Assembly: GCA_016213885.1 (NCBI GenBank)
Contig: JACQZM010000498.1
Span: 1-43,278, forward strand
Direction of reading: 5' to 3'
DNA from: Candidatus Rifleibacteriota bacterium
GTDB lineage: Bacteria; Muiribacteriota; UBA6191; JACPRK01; JACQZM01
Length of the DNA: 43,278 nt
Shown: positions 8,083 to 16,161 of the stretch, in pieces
Position numbering within the stretch: position 1 is the first letter of the stretch
Layout: each line of letters begins with the position of its first letter
Made by a program: the position numbers and the translations under genes
The notes under the pieces: generated by a model
Databases searched by the model: none
Told to the model about the DNA's origin: nothing
The model's input: only the letters and a program-made list of their open reading frames with translations

Positions 8083-8568
8083 ATGGAGATGTCACCAGCC
8101 AGCACGATCCGGCACCGGGAGCGGCCGGCAGCTTCCGGCCTCACCCGCGTCGCGAGCTCCGCGGCCGAGCCGGGCGGGATCTTTCAAGATGGGGGGCCCT
8201 CCGGGCTCTCCGGCCCCCGGAGCCGATCGAGAGCCTTCTCTCTCATCGAGCTTCTGATCGTGGTCGCCATCATGAGCGTTCTCACCGGTGGGGCCATGCT
8301 GCGCCTCGACTGGGCCGGCGAGGAGGCGAGGACCGTGGCGCTCAAGCACAACCTGGCCACGCTCAGGCGGGCCATCGACGACTTCCACGCCGACAGGCAC
8401 CGGTATCCGGTCAGGCTCGACGAGCTAGTCGAGACCCGGTACCTGCGTCAGCTCCCGGTCGACCCGACCACCGGCATCGTCGGGAGCTGGACAGTGGTGC
8501 CGTCCGCTCCGGGCCGGCCGGACGTCTACGACGTGCGCAGCCCCACGGAGGGGTACCGGTGTCACTGA
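8083..8568 (+). CDS. gspG: GspG-like major pseudopilin with long leader
   Basis: A type IV pilin-like protein of 161 residues. The prepilin motif is RSRAFSLIELLIVVAIMSV with cleavage expected after Ala51 and the conserved Glu at +5 (E56). Ala instead of Gly at -1 is less common. The C-terminal globular part has YLRQLPVDPTTG, similar to the LP-DPWG region of GspG, so this is the best candidate for the main subunit. The ATG at 8083 sits behind GAGGGAGG and gives an unusually long (about 51-residue), polar leader; no better internal start is evident. The last ten bases overlap the next pseudopilin gene. Confidence 0.85.
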   Translation: MEMSPASTIRHRERPAASGLTRVASSAAEPGGIFQDGGPSGLSGPRSRSRAFSLIELLIVVAIMSVLTGGAMLRLDWAGEEARTVALKHNLATLRRAIDDFHADRHRYPVRLDELVETRYLRQLPVDPTTGIVGSWTVVPSAPGRPDVYDVRSPTEGYRCH

Positions 8569-8951
8569 GGAACCGGCACCGCTGCGCCTTCTCTCTGCTG
8601 GAGCTTTCGCTGGCGCTGGTCATCGTCGCCATGCTGACCGTGGTCACGATGACGCTGTGCGTCAAGGCCTGGAACCACGGCAGGGACGCTGCCGTGGCCC
8701 GGCACGTCACGGCGGTGCGGCATGCGTTGTGCGTTCACGTCCTGGAAACTCGCGGTGTCGTGCCGGCCTCGGCGGAGGAGCTGAGGCCGATCCTCGGCGG
8801 TGCTCCGGGACGGGATCCGCTGACGTGGTCCGGGAGCCGGGGCAGCGGGCGGATCGTCTTCGACCGGGAGGGCGGTCTTGCGCTCGCGGACCATCGGGGG
8901 AAGAGGCCCGTGGAGAGAGACTCCAGGGGGAGGTCGTATGCGACGTACTGA
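8559..8951 (+). CDS. Prepilin-like pseudopilin
   Basis: A 130-residue prepilin-like protein that starts with GTG inside the end of the previous gene. The motif RCAFSLLELSLALVIVAML gives cleavage after Ala10 and Glu at +5 (E15), followed by the expected hydrophobic helix. The small C-terminal domain (CVHVLETRGVVPASAEELRP, then GRDPLTW) is like other short minor pseudopilins. It is translationally coupled on both sides. The specific class (H, I or J) cannot be assigned. Confidence 0.85.
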   Translation: MSLRNRHRCAFSLLELSLALVIVAMLTVVTMTLCVKAWNHGRDAAVARHVTAVRHALCVHVLETRGVVPASAEELRPILGGAPGRDPLTWSGSRGSGRIVFDREGGLALADHRGKRPVERDSRGRSYATY

Positions 8952-9378
8952 TGGGGGCAGGCGCGGGCTGACGTTCGTGGAGCTCACGATCTGCCTGGTG
9001 ATCCTGAGCTACCTGGTCGTGATGGCGGTGCCGCTCACGGAGAACACGGACCGGAGGATGAGGGAGCTGGCGGCGCGGACCTCGCTCCGGGAGATGCGCA
9101 AGGCGATCGATCGGTACCACGAGCTCGAGCTCTCCAGGGCCTCCGGCGTGGACGACCGGGCCGCCTACCCGAAGAGTCTTGGCGAGCTGGTGGACCGACG
9201 GCTGCTGCGGAAGGTGCCGCCGGACCCGCTCACCGGCTCCGCCGACTGGGTCGTCCTCTCCACGACCGACGACACCAGGAGCGGGCACCGGCTCGTCACC
9301 GACGGCCAAAACGTGTTCGACGTGAGGACTCGAGCTTCGGGACGGACGCTGGATGGGATCGACTATGCCGACCTCTGA
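8938..9378 (+). CDS. Prepilin-like pseudopilin
   Basis: A 146-residue protein whose N-terminus MRRTDGGRRGLTFVELTICL holds a canonical site: Gly10|Leu11 with Glu15 at +5. The soluble domain contains KAIDRYHELELSR, YPKSLGELVDRRLLRKVP and DPLTGSADW, a GspG-like layout in which a heptad-rich helix is followed by the LxELV...DPLTG loop. I chose the ATG at 8938 because GGGGGAGG lies seven bases upstream; an in-frame upstream start at 8878 would bury the prepilin site. It overlaps the previous gene by 14 bases. Confidence 0.87.
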   Translation: MRRTDGGRRGLTFVELTICLVILSYLVVMAVPLTENTDRRMRELAARTSLREMRKAIDRYHELELSRASGVDDRAAYPKSLGELVDRRLLRKVPPDPLTGSADWVVLSTTDDTRSGHRLVTDGQNVFDVRTRASGRTLDGIDYADL

Positions 9379-9784
9379 TCGTCGCGGATACAGCCTGGCC
9401 GAGCTGGGCGTGGTGATCGCTCTGCTGCTCCTTCTGAGCACGTCGATCTTCGTGTGGCCGGAGCGCCTGCAGACGTTCCAGGACAGGGGACGGTACCTGG
9501 TGATCGAGCAGAACGCCGTCACGGTGACCGTGGCGTGCCGGCAGTTCCATGTCCGCTACGGGCGGTACCCGATCGCGCTGAGCGAGCTCGCCCGGGTGGG
9601 TCTGATGAGCCACGACTCCCAGGAATGGCTGCTCACGCATGGCAGGGACCGGTCCGGGCCGTACCTGGTGCTGCTCCCGTCCCGTCCCGGGGTGAGGGAT
9701 GTGGCCTCGGCCCGGAGCGTGACGACGGAGGAGCTGCGGGCGGACCCGGGACGGACCGAGGGGCAGGTGGCGCTGTGGGAATGA
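9365..9784 (+). CDS. Prepilin-like pseudopilin
   Basis: A 139-residue prepilin-like protein: DRRGYSLAELGVVIALLLLL, cleaved after Gly8 with Glu13 at +5. The soluble part includes ACRQFHVRYGRYPIALSELARVGL, again the pattern of helix, YP, LxEL. ATG 9365 is used; ATG 9353 in the same frame adds four residues. It overlaps the genes on both sides (14 and 4 bases), so translation is probably coupled through the whole pseudopilin set. Confidence 0.83.
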   Translation: MPTSDRRGYSLAELGVVIALLLLLSTSIFVWPERLQTFQDRGRYLVIEQNAVTVTVACRQFHVRYGRYPIALSELARVGLMSHDSQEWLLTHGRDRSGPYLVLLPSRPGVRDVASARSVTTEELRADPGRTEGQVALWE

Positions 9785-10218
9785 GGCGGTGCGCGCTCGT
9801 TCGAGAAGGCCGGCAGGGCGGCCTGCTCATCGTTCTCGTCTTCATGATGATCCTGCTCTCCGGGGCCGGTCTCGAGGCCACGGCGCTGTGGGACAACGCC
9901 CTGGCGCGGGACCGCGAGGAGGAGCTGTCGTTCAGGCTCGTCCGGCTGCAGCGGGCGGTCCGGGAGGGAGAGCGCCGGCTGGGCCGCGCCCCGGCCAGCC
10001 TCGAGGAGCTGACGCGGCTCGAACCGCCGGTGCTCCCGCGGGTGCCGCTGGACCCGATGACGCAGCGGCCCACGTGGCATCTGACCCCGGGCGACAGCGC
10101 CCTCCGCGTCCAGTCCACGGCCCCTGGCGAGGCTCTCGACGGCACCCGGTACCGGGAGTGGTGGGCCGAGCCCGCAGGGTCCACGTGGCGGGTCGTCCGG
10201 GGGGTGAGCGCCCGATGA
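9781..10218 (+). CDS. Membrane-anchored pseudopilin-like protein without Glu5
   Basis: A 145-residue protein starting in an ATGA overlap with the previous gene. It has a short basic leader, Gly-Gly, then a hydrophobic helix (LLIVLVFMMILLSGAGLEA) and an acidic/arginine helix ARDREEELSFRLVRLQRAV. The position expected for Glu5 is Leu, as in tip pseudopilins of the GspK type, though GspK is usually far larger. The REEEL-F-R pattern and LEELTRLEPP...VPLDPMTQRPTW match a recurrent group of short GspG-like secretion proteins. Best read as a minor or tip subunit; processing by the prepilin peptidase is uncertain. Confidence 0.75.
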   Translation: MRRCALVREGRQGGLLIVLVFMMILLSGAGLEATALWDNALARDREEELSFRLVRLQRAVREGERRLGRAPASLEELTRLEPPVLPRVPLDPMTQRPTWHLTPGDSALRVQSTAPGEALDGTRYREWWAEPAGSTWRVVRGVSAR

Positions 10219-10757
10219 GCGGATGGACCGGGCCGCGGATCCTCCTGACCGTGTTCGGGCTGTGGGCCTACACGATGTGGCTCGTGGGGCTGTCCGAGGT
10301 GTCGCACCAGGGGTCGAGGCCGGGGGTGATGTTCCTCCTGGCGACCGGCCTGTGCGGCGCGCTCTGCCTGGTCGTCCTGGGGCTCGGACGGCACCTCCTG
10401 GCCATGGCGGCGCTGCCGTGGGCGGTCTGGGTGCTGGCCGCGGCGTTTCGTGGGGTCTGGCGGGAGACCTGGCGCTTCGTCCCAAGGAAGGTGCAGATGT
10501 TCCAGGATCTGTTCAAGCTCTGCGACTCCCCGGCGCTGGTGAGTCTCAACGTGATCCTGCTGAGCCTCGTGCCGGTGCTGGCCGTCCTGCTCTTCCTCAG
10601 GGTGCGGCCGGTGGAGGCGCTCCGCGCCCGGGGGCTGGTGGCGGTGCTGGCAGGCGTCGTCGTGGTGACCTCCGTGATCCTCCCGTTCTTCGACAGTCAG
10701 CCGTTCAGGGTCTCTTCCGGGAGAACCGGTAGACCGATGCGGGCTTCGACGCGGTGA
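10215..10757 (+). CDS. Multi-spanning membrane protein of unknown function
   Basis: A 180-residue protein I do not recognise. It begins in an ATGA overlap with the pseudopilin-like gene. It has about five membrane helices: ILLTVFGLWAYTMWLVGL, VMFLLATGLCGALCLVVLGL, LLAMAALPWAVWVLAAAF, LVSLNVILLSLVPVLAVLLF and GLVAVLAGVVVVTSVILPFF. The helices frame a short cytoplasmic or periplasmic loop (WRETWRFVPRKVQMFQDLFKLC). As last gene of the operon it may be an accessory membrane part of the pilus machine. Its 3' end overlaps the convergent NUDIX-family gene by 53 bases. Confidence 0.65.
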   Translation: MSGWTGPRILLTVFGLWAYTMWLVGLSEVSHQGSRPGVMFLLATGLCGALCLVVLGLGRHLLAMAALPWAVWVLAAAFRGVWRETWRFVPRKVQMFQDLFKLCDSPALVSLNVILLSLVPVLAVLLFLRVRPVEALRARGLVAVLAGVVVVTSVILPFFDSQPFRVSSGRTGRPMRASTR

Positions 10758-11454
10758 GGCGCTTTCCCGGGGCCCGCTCGATGATCCCGTCGGCGAGCAT
10801 CCGGCCGAACCGTCTCCGGAAGTTGCCCGGGTCGTGGGTGGTCCCCAGGATCGCCTCGTGGACGCTCCGGAGCTCCTGGATCGAGAACGTCTCCGGGACG
10901 AGCTCGAAGGCGATGTCGGTGTAGTCGAGCTTCCCCTGGATCCGCCCGTGGGCCATCTCCAGGATCCGGGAGTGATCGAACGCCAGCGGCTCCCGGAGCG
11001 CCGCGGGCAGCGACACCCACTCCACCTCCGAGGCGCTGCCGCCGGCCCGGACCAGCGGCGCCAGATCGGGCTGGACCAGGGCGTAGTGGGCCACGGAGAC
11101 GACCCGCATCCGCGGATCCCGGCCGGCCTGGCCGAAGGTGTAGAGCTGCTCCAGGTACACCGTTCCCACGGGCAGACCGGTCTTGGTGTGGAGCACTCGT
11201 TGAGCCGCGGCCTCGATGTCCTCGCCCTGGTGCTCGAACGTGTCGCCCACGTCGACGAACCCCCCCGGCAGCGCCCTGAAGCCCCTGAACGGATGCTCGT
11301 TCCGCCTTACCAGAAGCACCTTCAGGTCGGTGTCGAGGATGGTGAAGATCACCACGTCCACCGCCACCGCGGGGAGGTGGTACCGGTTCCGCCGGTACCG
11401 GGCGAGAAACTCCGCCTCGGTGCCGGACGCTTCGGGGACTGGTCTAGTGGACAT
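10705..11454 (-). CDS. NUDIX/winged-helix regulator, NrtR-like, NUDIX box decayed
   Basis: A 249-residue two-domain protein. The NUDIX fold (about 20-160) is clear from VAVDVVIFTILDTDLKVLLVRR and FRALPGGFVDVGDTFE. The C-terminus (FDHSRILEMAHGRIQGKLDY, ELRSVHEAILGTTHDPGNFRRRF) is the winged-helix part seen in NrtR-type regulators of NAD metabolism, which sense ADP-ribose. The catalytic NUDIX box normally ends in REUXEEXGU; here it reads AAAQRVLHTKTGL, so the metal-binding glutamates are missing and hydrolysis is unlikely. ATG 11454 is preferred; GTG 11526 would add 24 residues of low-complexity lead. It lies downstream of the triad/nicotinamidase operon on the same strand, separated by a repeat. 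Confidence 0.8.
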   Translation of the reverse strand: MSTRPVPEASGTEAEFLARYRRNRYHLPAVAVDVVIFTILDTDLKVLLVRRNEHPFRGFRALPGGFVDVGDTFEHQGEDIEAAAQRVLHTKTGLPVGTVYLEQLYTFGQAGRDPRMRVVSVAHYALVQPDLAPLVRAGGSASEVEWVSLPAALREPLAFDHSRILEMAHGRIQGKLDYTDIAFELVPETFSIQELRSVHEAILGTTHDPGNFRRRFGRMLADGIIERAPGKRLTASKPASVYRFSRKRP

Positions 11455-11590
11455 GGCCGCGGGCCCGAGCGTCGAGGCGATCGACCCTGGCGCTCGGGAG
11501 GAATCGGTCGCGACCGGGGCTCCCACCGGGAGTCCCGGGCACAGGTCAAGATAGCCCCGGGGCGGGCGCGGCGCAAGCTCGGGAGGTAGC

Positions 11591-11734
11591 CAAGACCCGG
11601 CGCCTCACCGGATCCGAGTCGCAAGACCCGGCGCCTCGCCGGGTCCGAGTCGCGCCCCCGAGCGCGACCTCAATCCGGATCCCCTCCTCTTCCATTCCCC
11701 CGAGCGCGCCTTCAAATGGACCCCCTCCACTTCC
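11591..11734 (-). repeat. Dispersed intergenic repeat, copy B
   Basis: The double-hairpin module is in minus orientation, followed by a CGAGCGCGCCTTCAAATGGA segment from the centre of the full element. The outer hairpin is present twice, at 11592-11618 and again from about 11623, so this copy has a local duplication. In the first hairpin, read on the minus strand, the arms are GATCCGGTG and CGCCGGGTC, which pair throughout if two U-G wobbles are allowed. The copy fills the gap between the hypothetical membrane protein gene and the NUDIX-family gene. Confidence 0.85.
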
Positions 11735-11749
11735 TTCTGTTTCGTCTCG

Positions 11750-12448
11750 TCACCTGGGAATCGGCACGGGCAGGCACGAGCGAGGGCGGCCCAGGCAGCG
11801 CAGGCCCCGCCAGACCAGCACGAGCGCCGCGGCCATCGATGCGGCCACCAGCGCCAGCGCCAGGCCGGTGCACGCCCACGCCGCAGGGAAGAGCTCCTCC
11901 GGGACCGCGGCTCCGACGACGACGGCGACGACGATCCAGGCCAGCGCCCGCCTCACCGTCGAGCCGGCCCGCGGGATCAGCGCCCCGGAGTCGAGCCTTC
12001 CGGACCGGGCCAGGGCGATCAGGAATGCCAGAGCGAACAGCGCCATCAGGCAGCGGATCCCGCAGACCGGGACCTTCGGCGGCACGTAGTCCCAGGCGGC
12101 TGCGAGAAGCGCCGGGTCGGTCACCCCGAGCCTGATCAGCTCGGCCCGGGCCGAGCGACCCTCCTGTGATCTGGAGCCGTGGACGAGGCAGATCACGTTC
12201 AGGTCGAAGCCGTTCTCCAGGCGCTTTTCCGGGTCCGCCTCCCACCGGCGGCCGAGGATCAGCGACCGGAAGAAACCGGGGCGACCGCCCACGCCCGGCT
12301 GGGGGGAGACCGGTCGAACCGCTCTCAGGTTTCGGTCGTTGGCCTCCGTATCGGCCTTGGGATTGATGCCGCAAGACCAGAGCGGTGTCGCTCCTGCCGC
12401 CACCAGAGCCACCATGAACGCCAGCGCACCACTGTGGGCAGAATGCAT
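11750..12448 (-). CDS. Secreted or membrane protein of unknown function
   Basis: A 232-residue protein I do not recognise. The N-terminus looks like a signal sequence (ALAFMVALVAAGATPLWSCG), possibly a lipobox because of the Cys. A soluble stretch contains RNLRAVRPVSPQPG and VICLVHGSRS. The C-terminal half has three hydrophobic segments (RCLMALFALAFLIAL, ALAWIVVAVVVGAAV, GLALALVAASMAAALVLVW). The ATG has GGAGG seven bases upstream. It is 70 bases after the vWA gene on the same strand and is probably the last gene of the PP2C-kinase-hydrolase-vWA operon. Confidence 0.6.
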   Translation of the reverse strand: MHSAHSGALAFMVALVAAGATPLWSCGINPKADTEANDRNLRAVRPVSPQPGVGGRPGFFRSLILGRRWEADPEKRLENGFDLNVICLVHGSRSQEGRSARAELIRLGVTDPALLAAAWDYVPPKVPVCGIRCLMALFALAFLIALARSGRLDSGALIPRAGSTVRRALAWIVVAVVVGAAVPEELFPAAWACTGLALALVAASMAAALVLVWRGLRCLGRPRSCLPVPIPR

Positions 12449-12518
12449 GGACCGTCCTCCTGTCTCCCTTGCCGGAAGGGTACGACGGGAGGACGGCCGC
12501 CCGGTTCATCGATTTCTC

Positions 12519-13307
12519 TCAGGGCTGGAAGAACCCGGCCTGGGGGCCCGGCAGGATCTTCCCCTGGCTCGCCCGGATCGCCGACTGGCTCACCATCTGG
12601 AACACCTGTCGGAGCCCCTGCGTCGAGGCGTCCTTGCATACGAGAACGCACCCGTCCGGGATCCCCATGCGCCTCGCCACCGCCCTGAAGTCCGCCTCCT
12701 GCCCGACCCCGACGAACGCCAGCACGAACTGCTCCGACGCCAGGAGATCCCGGCTGATCTTGGCGCAGTCCTGGGCGGTCCGCCGGGAGCAGACGTCCTC
12801 CCCGTCGGTGATCATCACCACGATGCTCCGGCAGGGGGTGCCGGAGTCGCGGAGCTGCTGCGCGTACGCGACGTTCGACGCCAGGGCGTCGCACCACGTG
12901 TCGTAGAGGGCCGTGGCGCCGGCCGGCCGGTAGTTGAACCGGCTCAGCTTGGTCGCACCCCCTATCGGAACGTACGAGTGGAGCACCTCCTGGTCGCCCG
13001 AGAACTTCCAGAGCGCCATCAGGACCGAGTCGCTCTGCTTGCTCTGGCCCAGGGCGTCCACCAGGACGTTGTGTCCGTCCCGGACCGCCTGAGCCAGGTT
13101 CCGGTCGGCGATCGACGACGAGGCGTCGATCAGGACCGTGATGAGCGTCACGTCGGAGGCGACGATGGAGTCCAGGGCAGTGCCGGCCGCGCCGGCGATG
13201 ACGACCTGGCCGAGGTGGCCGGTGAGAAGGCTCGAGGTCTGGGGCGAGATCACGCCCTGGTCCACGGCGTTGGAGAACAGGTTGATCAGGTTGCCGCTGC
13301 TATTCAT
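12519..13307 (-). CDS. von Willebrand factor A domain protein (TerY/YegL-like)
   Basis: A 262-residue single vWA domain protein, cytoplasmic by absence of a signal peptide. The MIDAS metal site is intact: VLIDASSSIAD (D61, S63, S65), the Thr-containing loop PAGATALYDTW and VVMITDGEDVCS. vWA proteins of this kind bind partner proteins through a Mg-bridged surface. Together with the PP2C and YegI-like kinase upstream it makes the vWA-phosphatase-kinase set seen in E. coli yegL/yegK/yegI and in the TerY-P triads linked to tellurite-resistance (Ter) stress systems. The ATG 13307 has AGGAGGT nearby; a GTG one codon earlier is possible. It starts ten bases after the nicotinamidase-like gene. Confidence 0.88.
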   Translation of the reverse strand: MNSSGNLINLFSNAVDQGVISPQTSSLLTGHLGQVVIAGAAGTALDSIVASDVTLITVLIDASSSIADRNLAQAVRDGHNVLVDALGQSKQSDSVLMALWKFSGDQEVLHSYVPIGGATKLSRFNYRPAGATALYDTWCDALASNVAYAQQLRDSGTPCRSIVVMITDGEDVCSRRTAQDCAKISRDLLASEQFVLAFVGVGQEADFRAVARRMGIPDGCVLVCKDASTQGLRQVFQMVSQSAIRASQGKILPGPQAGFFQP

Positions 13308-13316
13308 CACTACCTC

Positions 13317-14288
13317 CTAGAAGGTGACCGGATCAGAAGTCTTGACCACGTGCATGCCGGAGCGCTTGAACTCCTCGATCCCCTTCTTGGCGATCGCCGG
13401 GAAGTCCAGGTCGGCCGGGAGAGGGTCGATCGGCGGGGCCGGAACCGGGCTCATGGCGTCTTCGAGGATCCACACCTTGTCGGCCAGCCCGGGGTCCGTG
13501 CTCTGGATCTCCGCCTTGATGTCGTTCAGGGTCGACAGCACGCAGTGCGACTTGGCCTGGCCGAAGACGTAGACCCGGTCGAACTCCATCAGGAGCTTGA
13601 AGAACGGGGCGTTGAACGAGCCCACGGGCTGCCCGGACAGCTCCCGCACCTCCGGGGCCAGCACCGAGTAGTTCTCGGTCAGGGCGTGGGTCCCTTTGGT
13701 CTCGAAGTGGGTCTGGTGCATCCGCACCAGGCTGTGGAACAGGGCCGCCTCCATGAGAGCGGGCACCAAGGCGTGGCTCAGACCGCCCAGCAGCGTGTGG
13801 TAGGGCCAGACGGTCAGCACGAACTTGCCGCTGGCCTCGAGCCTCCGGCAGTACTCCAGGGACTCCCGCGGATGGGAGATCGGGAGCCACTTCCCGCCAC
13901 GCACGTCGTCGTAGCGGATCGGCGTGAACGGCGCCGGGTGCTTGCCGTCCTTGTCGGTCCACCAGGCCGGGTGGAAGATCTGGAACGTCCGGTGGGTGTC
14001 CAGCGAGAAGTGGAGCGCGGTCAGCCTGTCCAGGTTCGCGTAGATCCACGCCACGGTCCGGCCCATGTCCTCCACGGCGCCGGGCACGAAGAGCGAGGCC
14101 CCCGGGACGCAGAAGCCGATCTGGCAGTCGATGCCGAAGGCGGCGATGCGGAACCTGTCCTTGGCCGCCGGCTTGATGCCGTGCTTCTTCCGGTACTCGT
14201 CGGCCGTCTGGGCAACCATGGCGGCCCTCTCGTGGTAGAGCTCCCCCAATCTGGTCGGGTCGAAGAAACCGGGCGATGGCAGAGTCAT
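13317..14288 (-). CDS. Nicotinamidase-like cysteine hydrolase
   Basis: A 323-residue isochorismatase-fold hydrolase. The features match nicotinamidase (PncA) rather than generic family members: catalytic Asp in FGIDCQIGFC (D54), metal ligands in SLDTHR (D97, H99), WPYHTLLGG (H164), KGTHALTENYS with the catalytic Lys198, and the nucleophile in AKSHCVLSTL (C249). Known nicotinamidases turn nicotinamide into nicotinic acid for NAD salvage. At 323 residues it is about 100 longer than PncA, with extra N-terminal (1-45) and central (107-155) segments, so the substrate could be a larger amide. GGAGGAGGT stands just before the ATG. It is inserted between the kinase and vWA genes of a TerY-P-type triad, an arrangement I do not know from described triads. 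Confidence 0.83.
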   Translation of the reverse strand: MTLPSPGFFDPTRLGELYHERAAMVAQTADEYRKKHGIKPAAKDRFRIAAFGIDCQIGFCVPGASLFVPGAVEDMGRTVAWIYANLDRLTALHFSLDTHRTFQIFHPAWWTDKDGKHPAPFTPIRYDDVRGGKWLPISHPRESLEYCRRLEASGKFVLTVWPYHTLLGGLSHALVPALMEAALFHSLVRMHQTHFETKGTHALTENYSVLAPEVRELSGQPVGSFNAPFFKLLMEFDRVYVFGQAKSHCVLSTLNDIKAEIQSTDPGLADKVWILEDAMSPVPAPPIDPLPADLDFPAIAKKGIEEFKRSGMHVVKTSDPVTF

Positions 14289-14331
14289 GACGCACCTCCT
14301 CCGGGCCTGCGAGCGATCCGACGCAGGCCCG

Positions 14332-16161
14332 CTAATCGAGACTCACGTGTACGATCTCCCGAGCGGTCACCACGTAGACCGAACCGCCGGGCCCGGGACA
14401 GAGATCCGCTCCCTGAGCCACGAACGGTTCGGTCTCCACGAACAGCGTTCCCTCGACGATCTCCCGGGCGGCCCGGTCGACCTTCAAGGCCAGGAGCCCC
14501 TGGTCGGTGGTACAGACGATCCGACCGCCCAGCAGCGCCTTTCCATGGATCGAAGCGAGCATCCGGACCTCGTGGGGCGAGCCGGCGGCCTGGGCCAGTA
14601 CCTGGCCGTCCTCCCCGAGGAGCACCATGGAGTTGGTCTCGCGGCCGCCGCTCTGGGTGGACAAGAGGAGCAGGGCGTGCCGTTCGTCGAAGACCGCCGC
14701 CGCGTCGACGAGCCGGCCGACGATGGACGGCAGAGCCAGCCGCAGGAGCCCCGGCCGGCCCGGGTGGAACATGAAGAACACCGTGACCAGCCCGGCCCGG
14801 TAGAACCCGATGCCCAGGCGCTCCCCCACCTCGAACCAGGTCTGTCCCTCCAGGATCCTGCCCATCCGGCAGCCCGTGGATCCCTCGACGAGCCATTCGT
14901 CCTGGAGCGTGTACACCGACCGGGAGTTGGCGGCGAACGCCGGGGTCGAGGCGACGGTGCCGGTGACGGCACGCTCCTTGACGCTCTCGCGATCGACCCT
15001 CACCAGCCGGCCTCCCAGACCGACCCAGGTGGAGCTGCCGGCCAGGGCGAACCGCATCCCGGGCGTCGCCGGCTCCGCGAGAACCGTCGAGCCGTCCTCC
15101 CGGCGGACCGCTCCGTCTTGCTGGACCACGTACCGGAGCGACCCCTGCACCGTGGCGAACAGTACCTGGCCCGTGGTCTTCATCACCGTCAGCGCCCGGC
15201 ATCGTCCCAGGGAACGCACCAGGGCCGGCGCCCCGGCGCTCTTCGTCGCACAGTCCGGGCAGGCAGGTCTGGCGTGCTCCACACCGCACCGGCAGGTGGT
15301 CCATCTCATGGCGAGCAGGTTCCGGGGGAACGCCCCCCTCCGGTCGTGCTCGAACAGATCCTCGAACCATCCGAGGAGGTCGTCAGGGAGCACCTTGAAC
15401 GGGATCGCCGCCCGCGGGTACGACACCGCCCGGTTCATCACGCTCACCCGCGCCTGGGCCCGACGCAGCAGCGTCGGGTGGCTCCGGTGCACCCCGCCGT
15501 ACGGGTGTACCAGCAGCAGGTTCGCGAACAGGAGCACGCCGTACGAGTACCAGTCGGTCGCCGGGGAGAAGGCGGGCCCGCCGGTCAGATCGACGCCGTA
15601 GAGCCTGGGATCGACGAACCGCTCGTGGCCCACCACGCACAGGTGGGCTCCGAACTGCATGGAGTCAGCATCGATGAGCCAGGGGGTCAACCGGCCGGAG
15701 TCCGTGGTGAACAGCACGTTGGCGTCGTTCAGGTCACCCACCACGACCCTCCTCGAGTGGAGCGCCTCGAGATCGTCGTGGAGCTCCCCGAACAGCGCCG
15801 CCACGGCCCCGCCCGTCACGCCGCCCTGGCGCCACGACCTCATGCTCAGCCGGGCCAGGTCGTGGGCCCCGGGCACCGCCCTCATGGTGAAACCCACCTG
15901 GGCCCCGGCATCGTCGCTGACCGGATCCAGCGGGGCGATGACGCGCTGCGGCAATCCCCGGGGGAACTCCCGGACCTTGGCCAGCTTCGCCCGGAGCTGC
16001 TGCTCTGCCGCCTGTCTCGCGCCCCCGGCCAGCGCGGGATCCACGGGGTGGTAGATCTTCACCGCCAGGTCGCGCCAGCGATAGACCCGCGCCTCGCCCC
16101 CTGCGCCCAGGAGGTCGGCGTCCCCGAGCTTCACCGATTCGGTGCCGATCCGGACTTTCAC
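14332..16161 (-). CDS. YegI-like protein kinase with zinc ribbon and beta-propeller-like tail
   Basis: A 609-residue atypical Ser/Thr kinase. The kinase domain (about 10-275) has the Gly loop LLGAGGEARVYRW, Lys35 (LAVKIY), the catalytic loop VVVGDLNDANVLF (D143, N148) in place of HRDxxxxN, and LIDADSM (D164) in place of DFG. This is the pattern of YegI and TerY-P triad kinases. A four-Cys zinc ribbon follows (C290, C292, C301, C304). Residues about 320-609 are repeated beta-strand units (SSTWVGLGGRLVRVD, GKALLGGRIVCTTDQGLLAL, GSVYVVTAREIVHV) that look like a propeller sensing domain. No membrane helix is evident. The GTG start overlaps the PP2C stop by four bases, behind AAGAGGAGA, so kinase and phosphatase are translationally coupled. 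Confidence 0.86.
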   Translation of the reverse strand: MKVRIGTESVKLGDADLLGAGGEARVYRWRDLAVKIYHPVDPALAGGARQAAEQQLRAKLAKVREFPRGLPQRVIAPLDPVSDDAGAQVGFTMRAVPGAHDLARLSMRSWRQGGVTGGAVAALFGELHDDLEALHSRRVVVGDLNDANVLFTTDSGRLTPWLIDADSMQFGAHLCVVGHERFVDPRLYGVDLTGGPAFSPATDWYSYGVLLFANLLLVHPYGGVHRSHPTLLRRAQARVSVMNRAVSYPRAAIPFKVLPDDLLGWFEDLFEHDRRGAFPRNLLAMRWTTCRCGVEHARPACPDCATKSAGAPALVRSLGRCRALTVMKTTGQVLFATVQGSLRYVVQQDGAVRREDGSTVLAEPATPGMRFALAGSSTWVGLGGRLVRVDRESVKERAVTGTVASTPAFAANSRSVYTLQDEWLVEGSTGCRMGRILEGQTWFEVGERLGIGFYRAGLVTVFFMFHPGRPGLLRLALPSIVGRLVDAAAVFDERHALLLLSTQSGGRETNSMVLLGEDGQVLAQAAGSPHEVRMLASIHGKALLGGRIVCTTDQGLLALKVDRAAREIVEGTLFVETEPFVAQGADLCPGPGGSVYVVTAREIVHVSLD

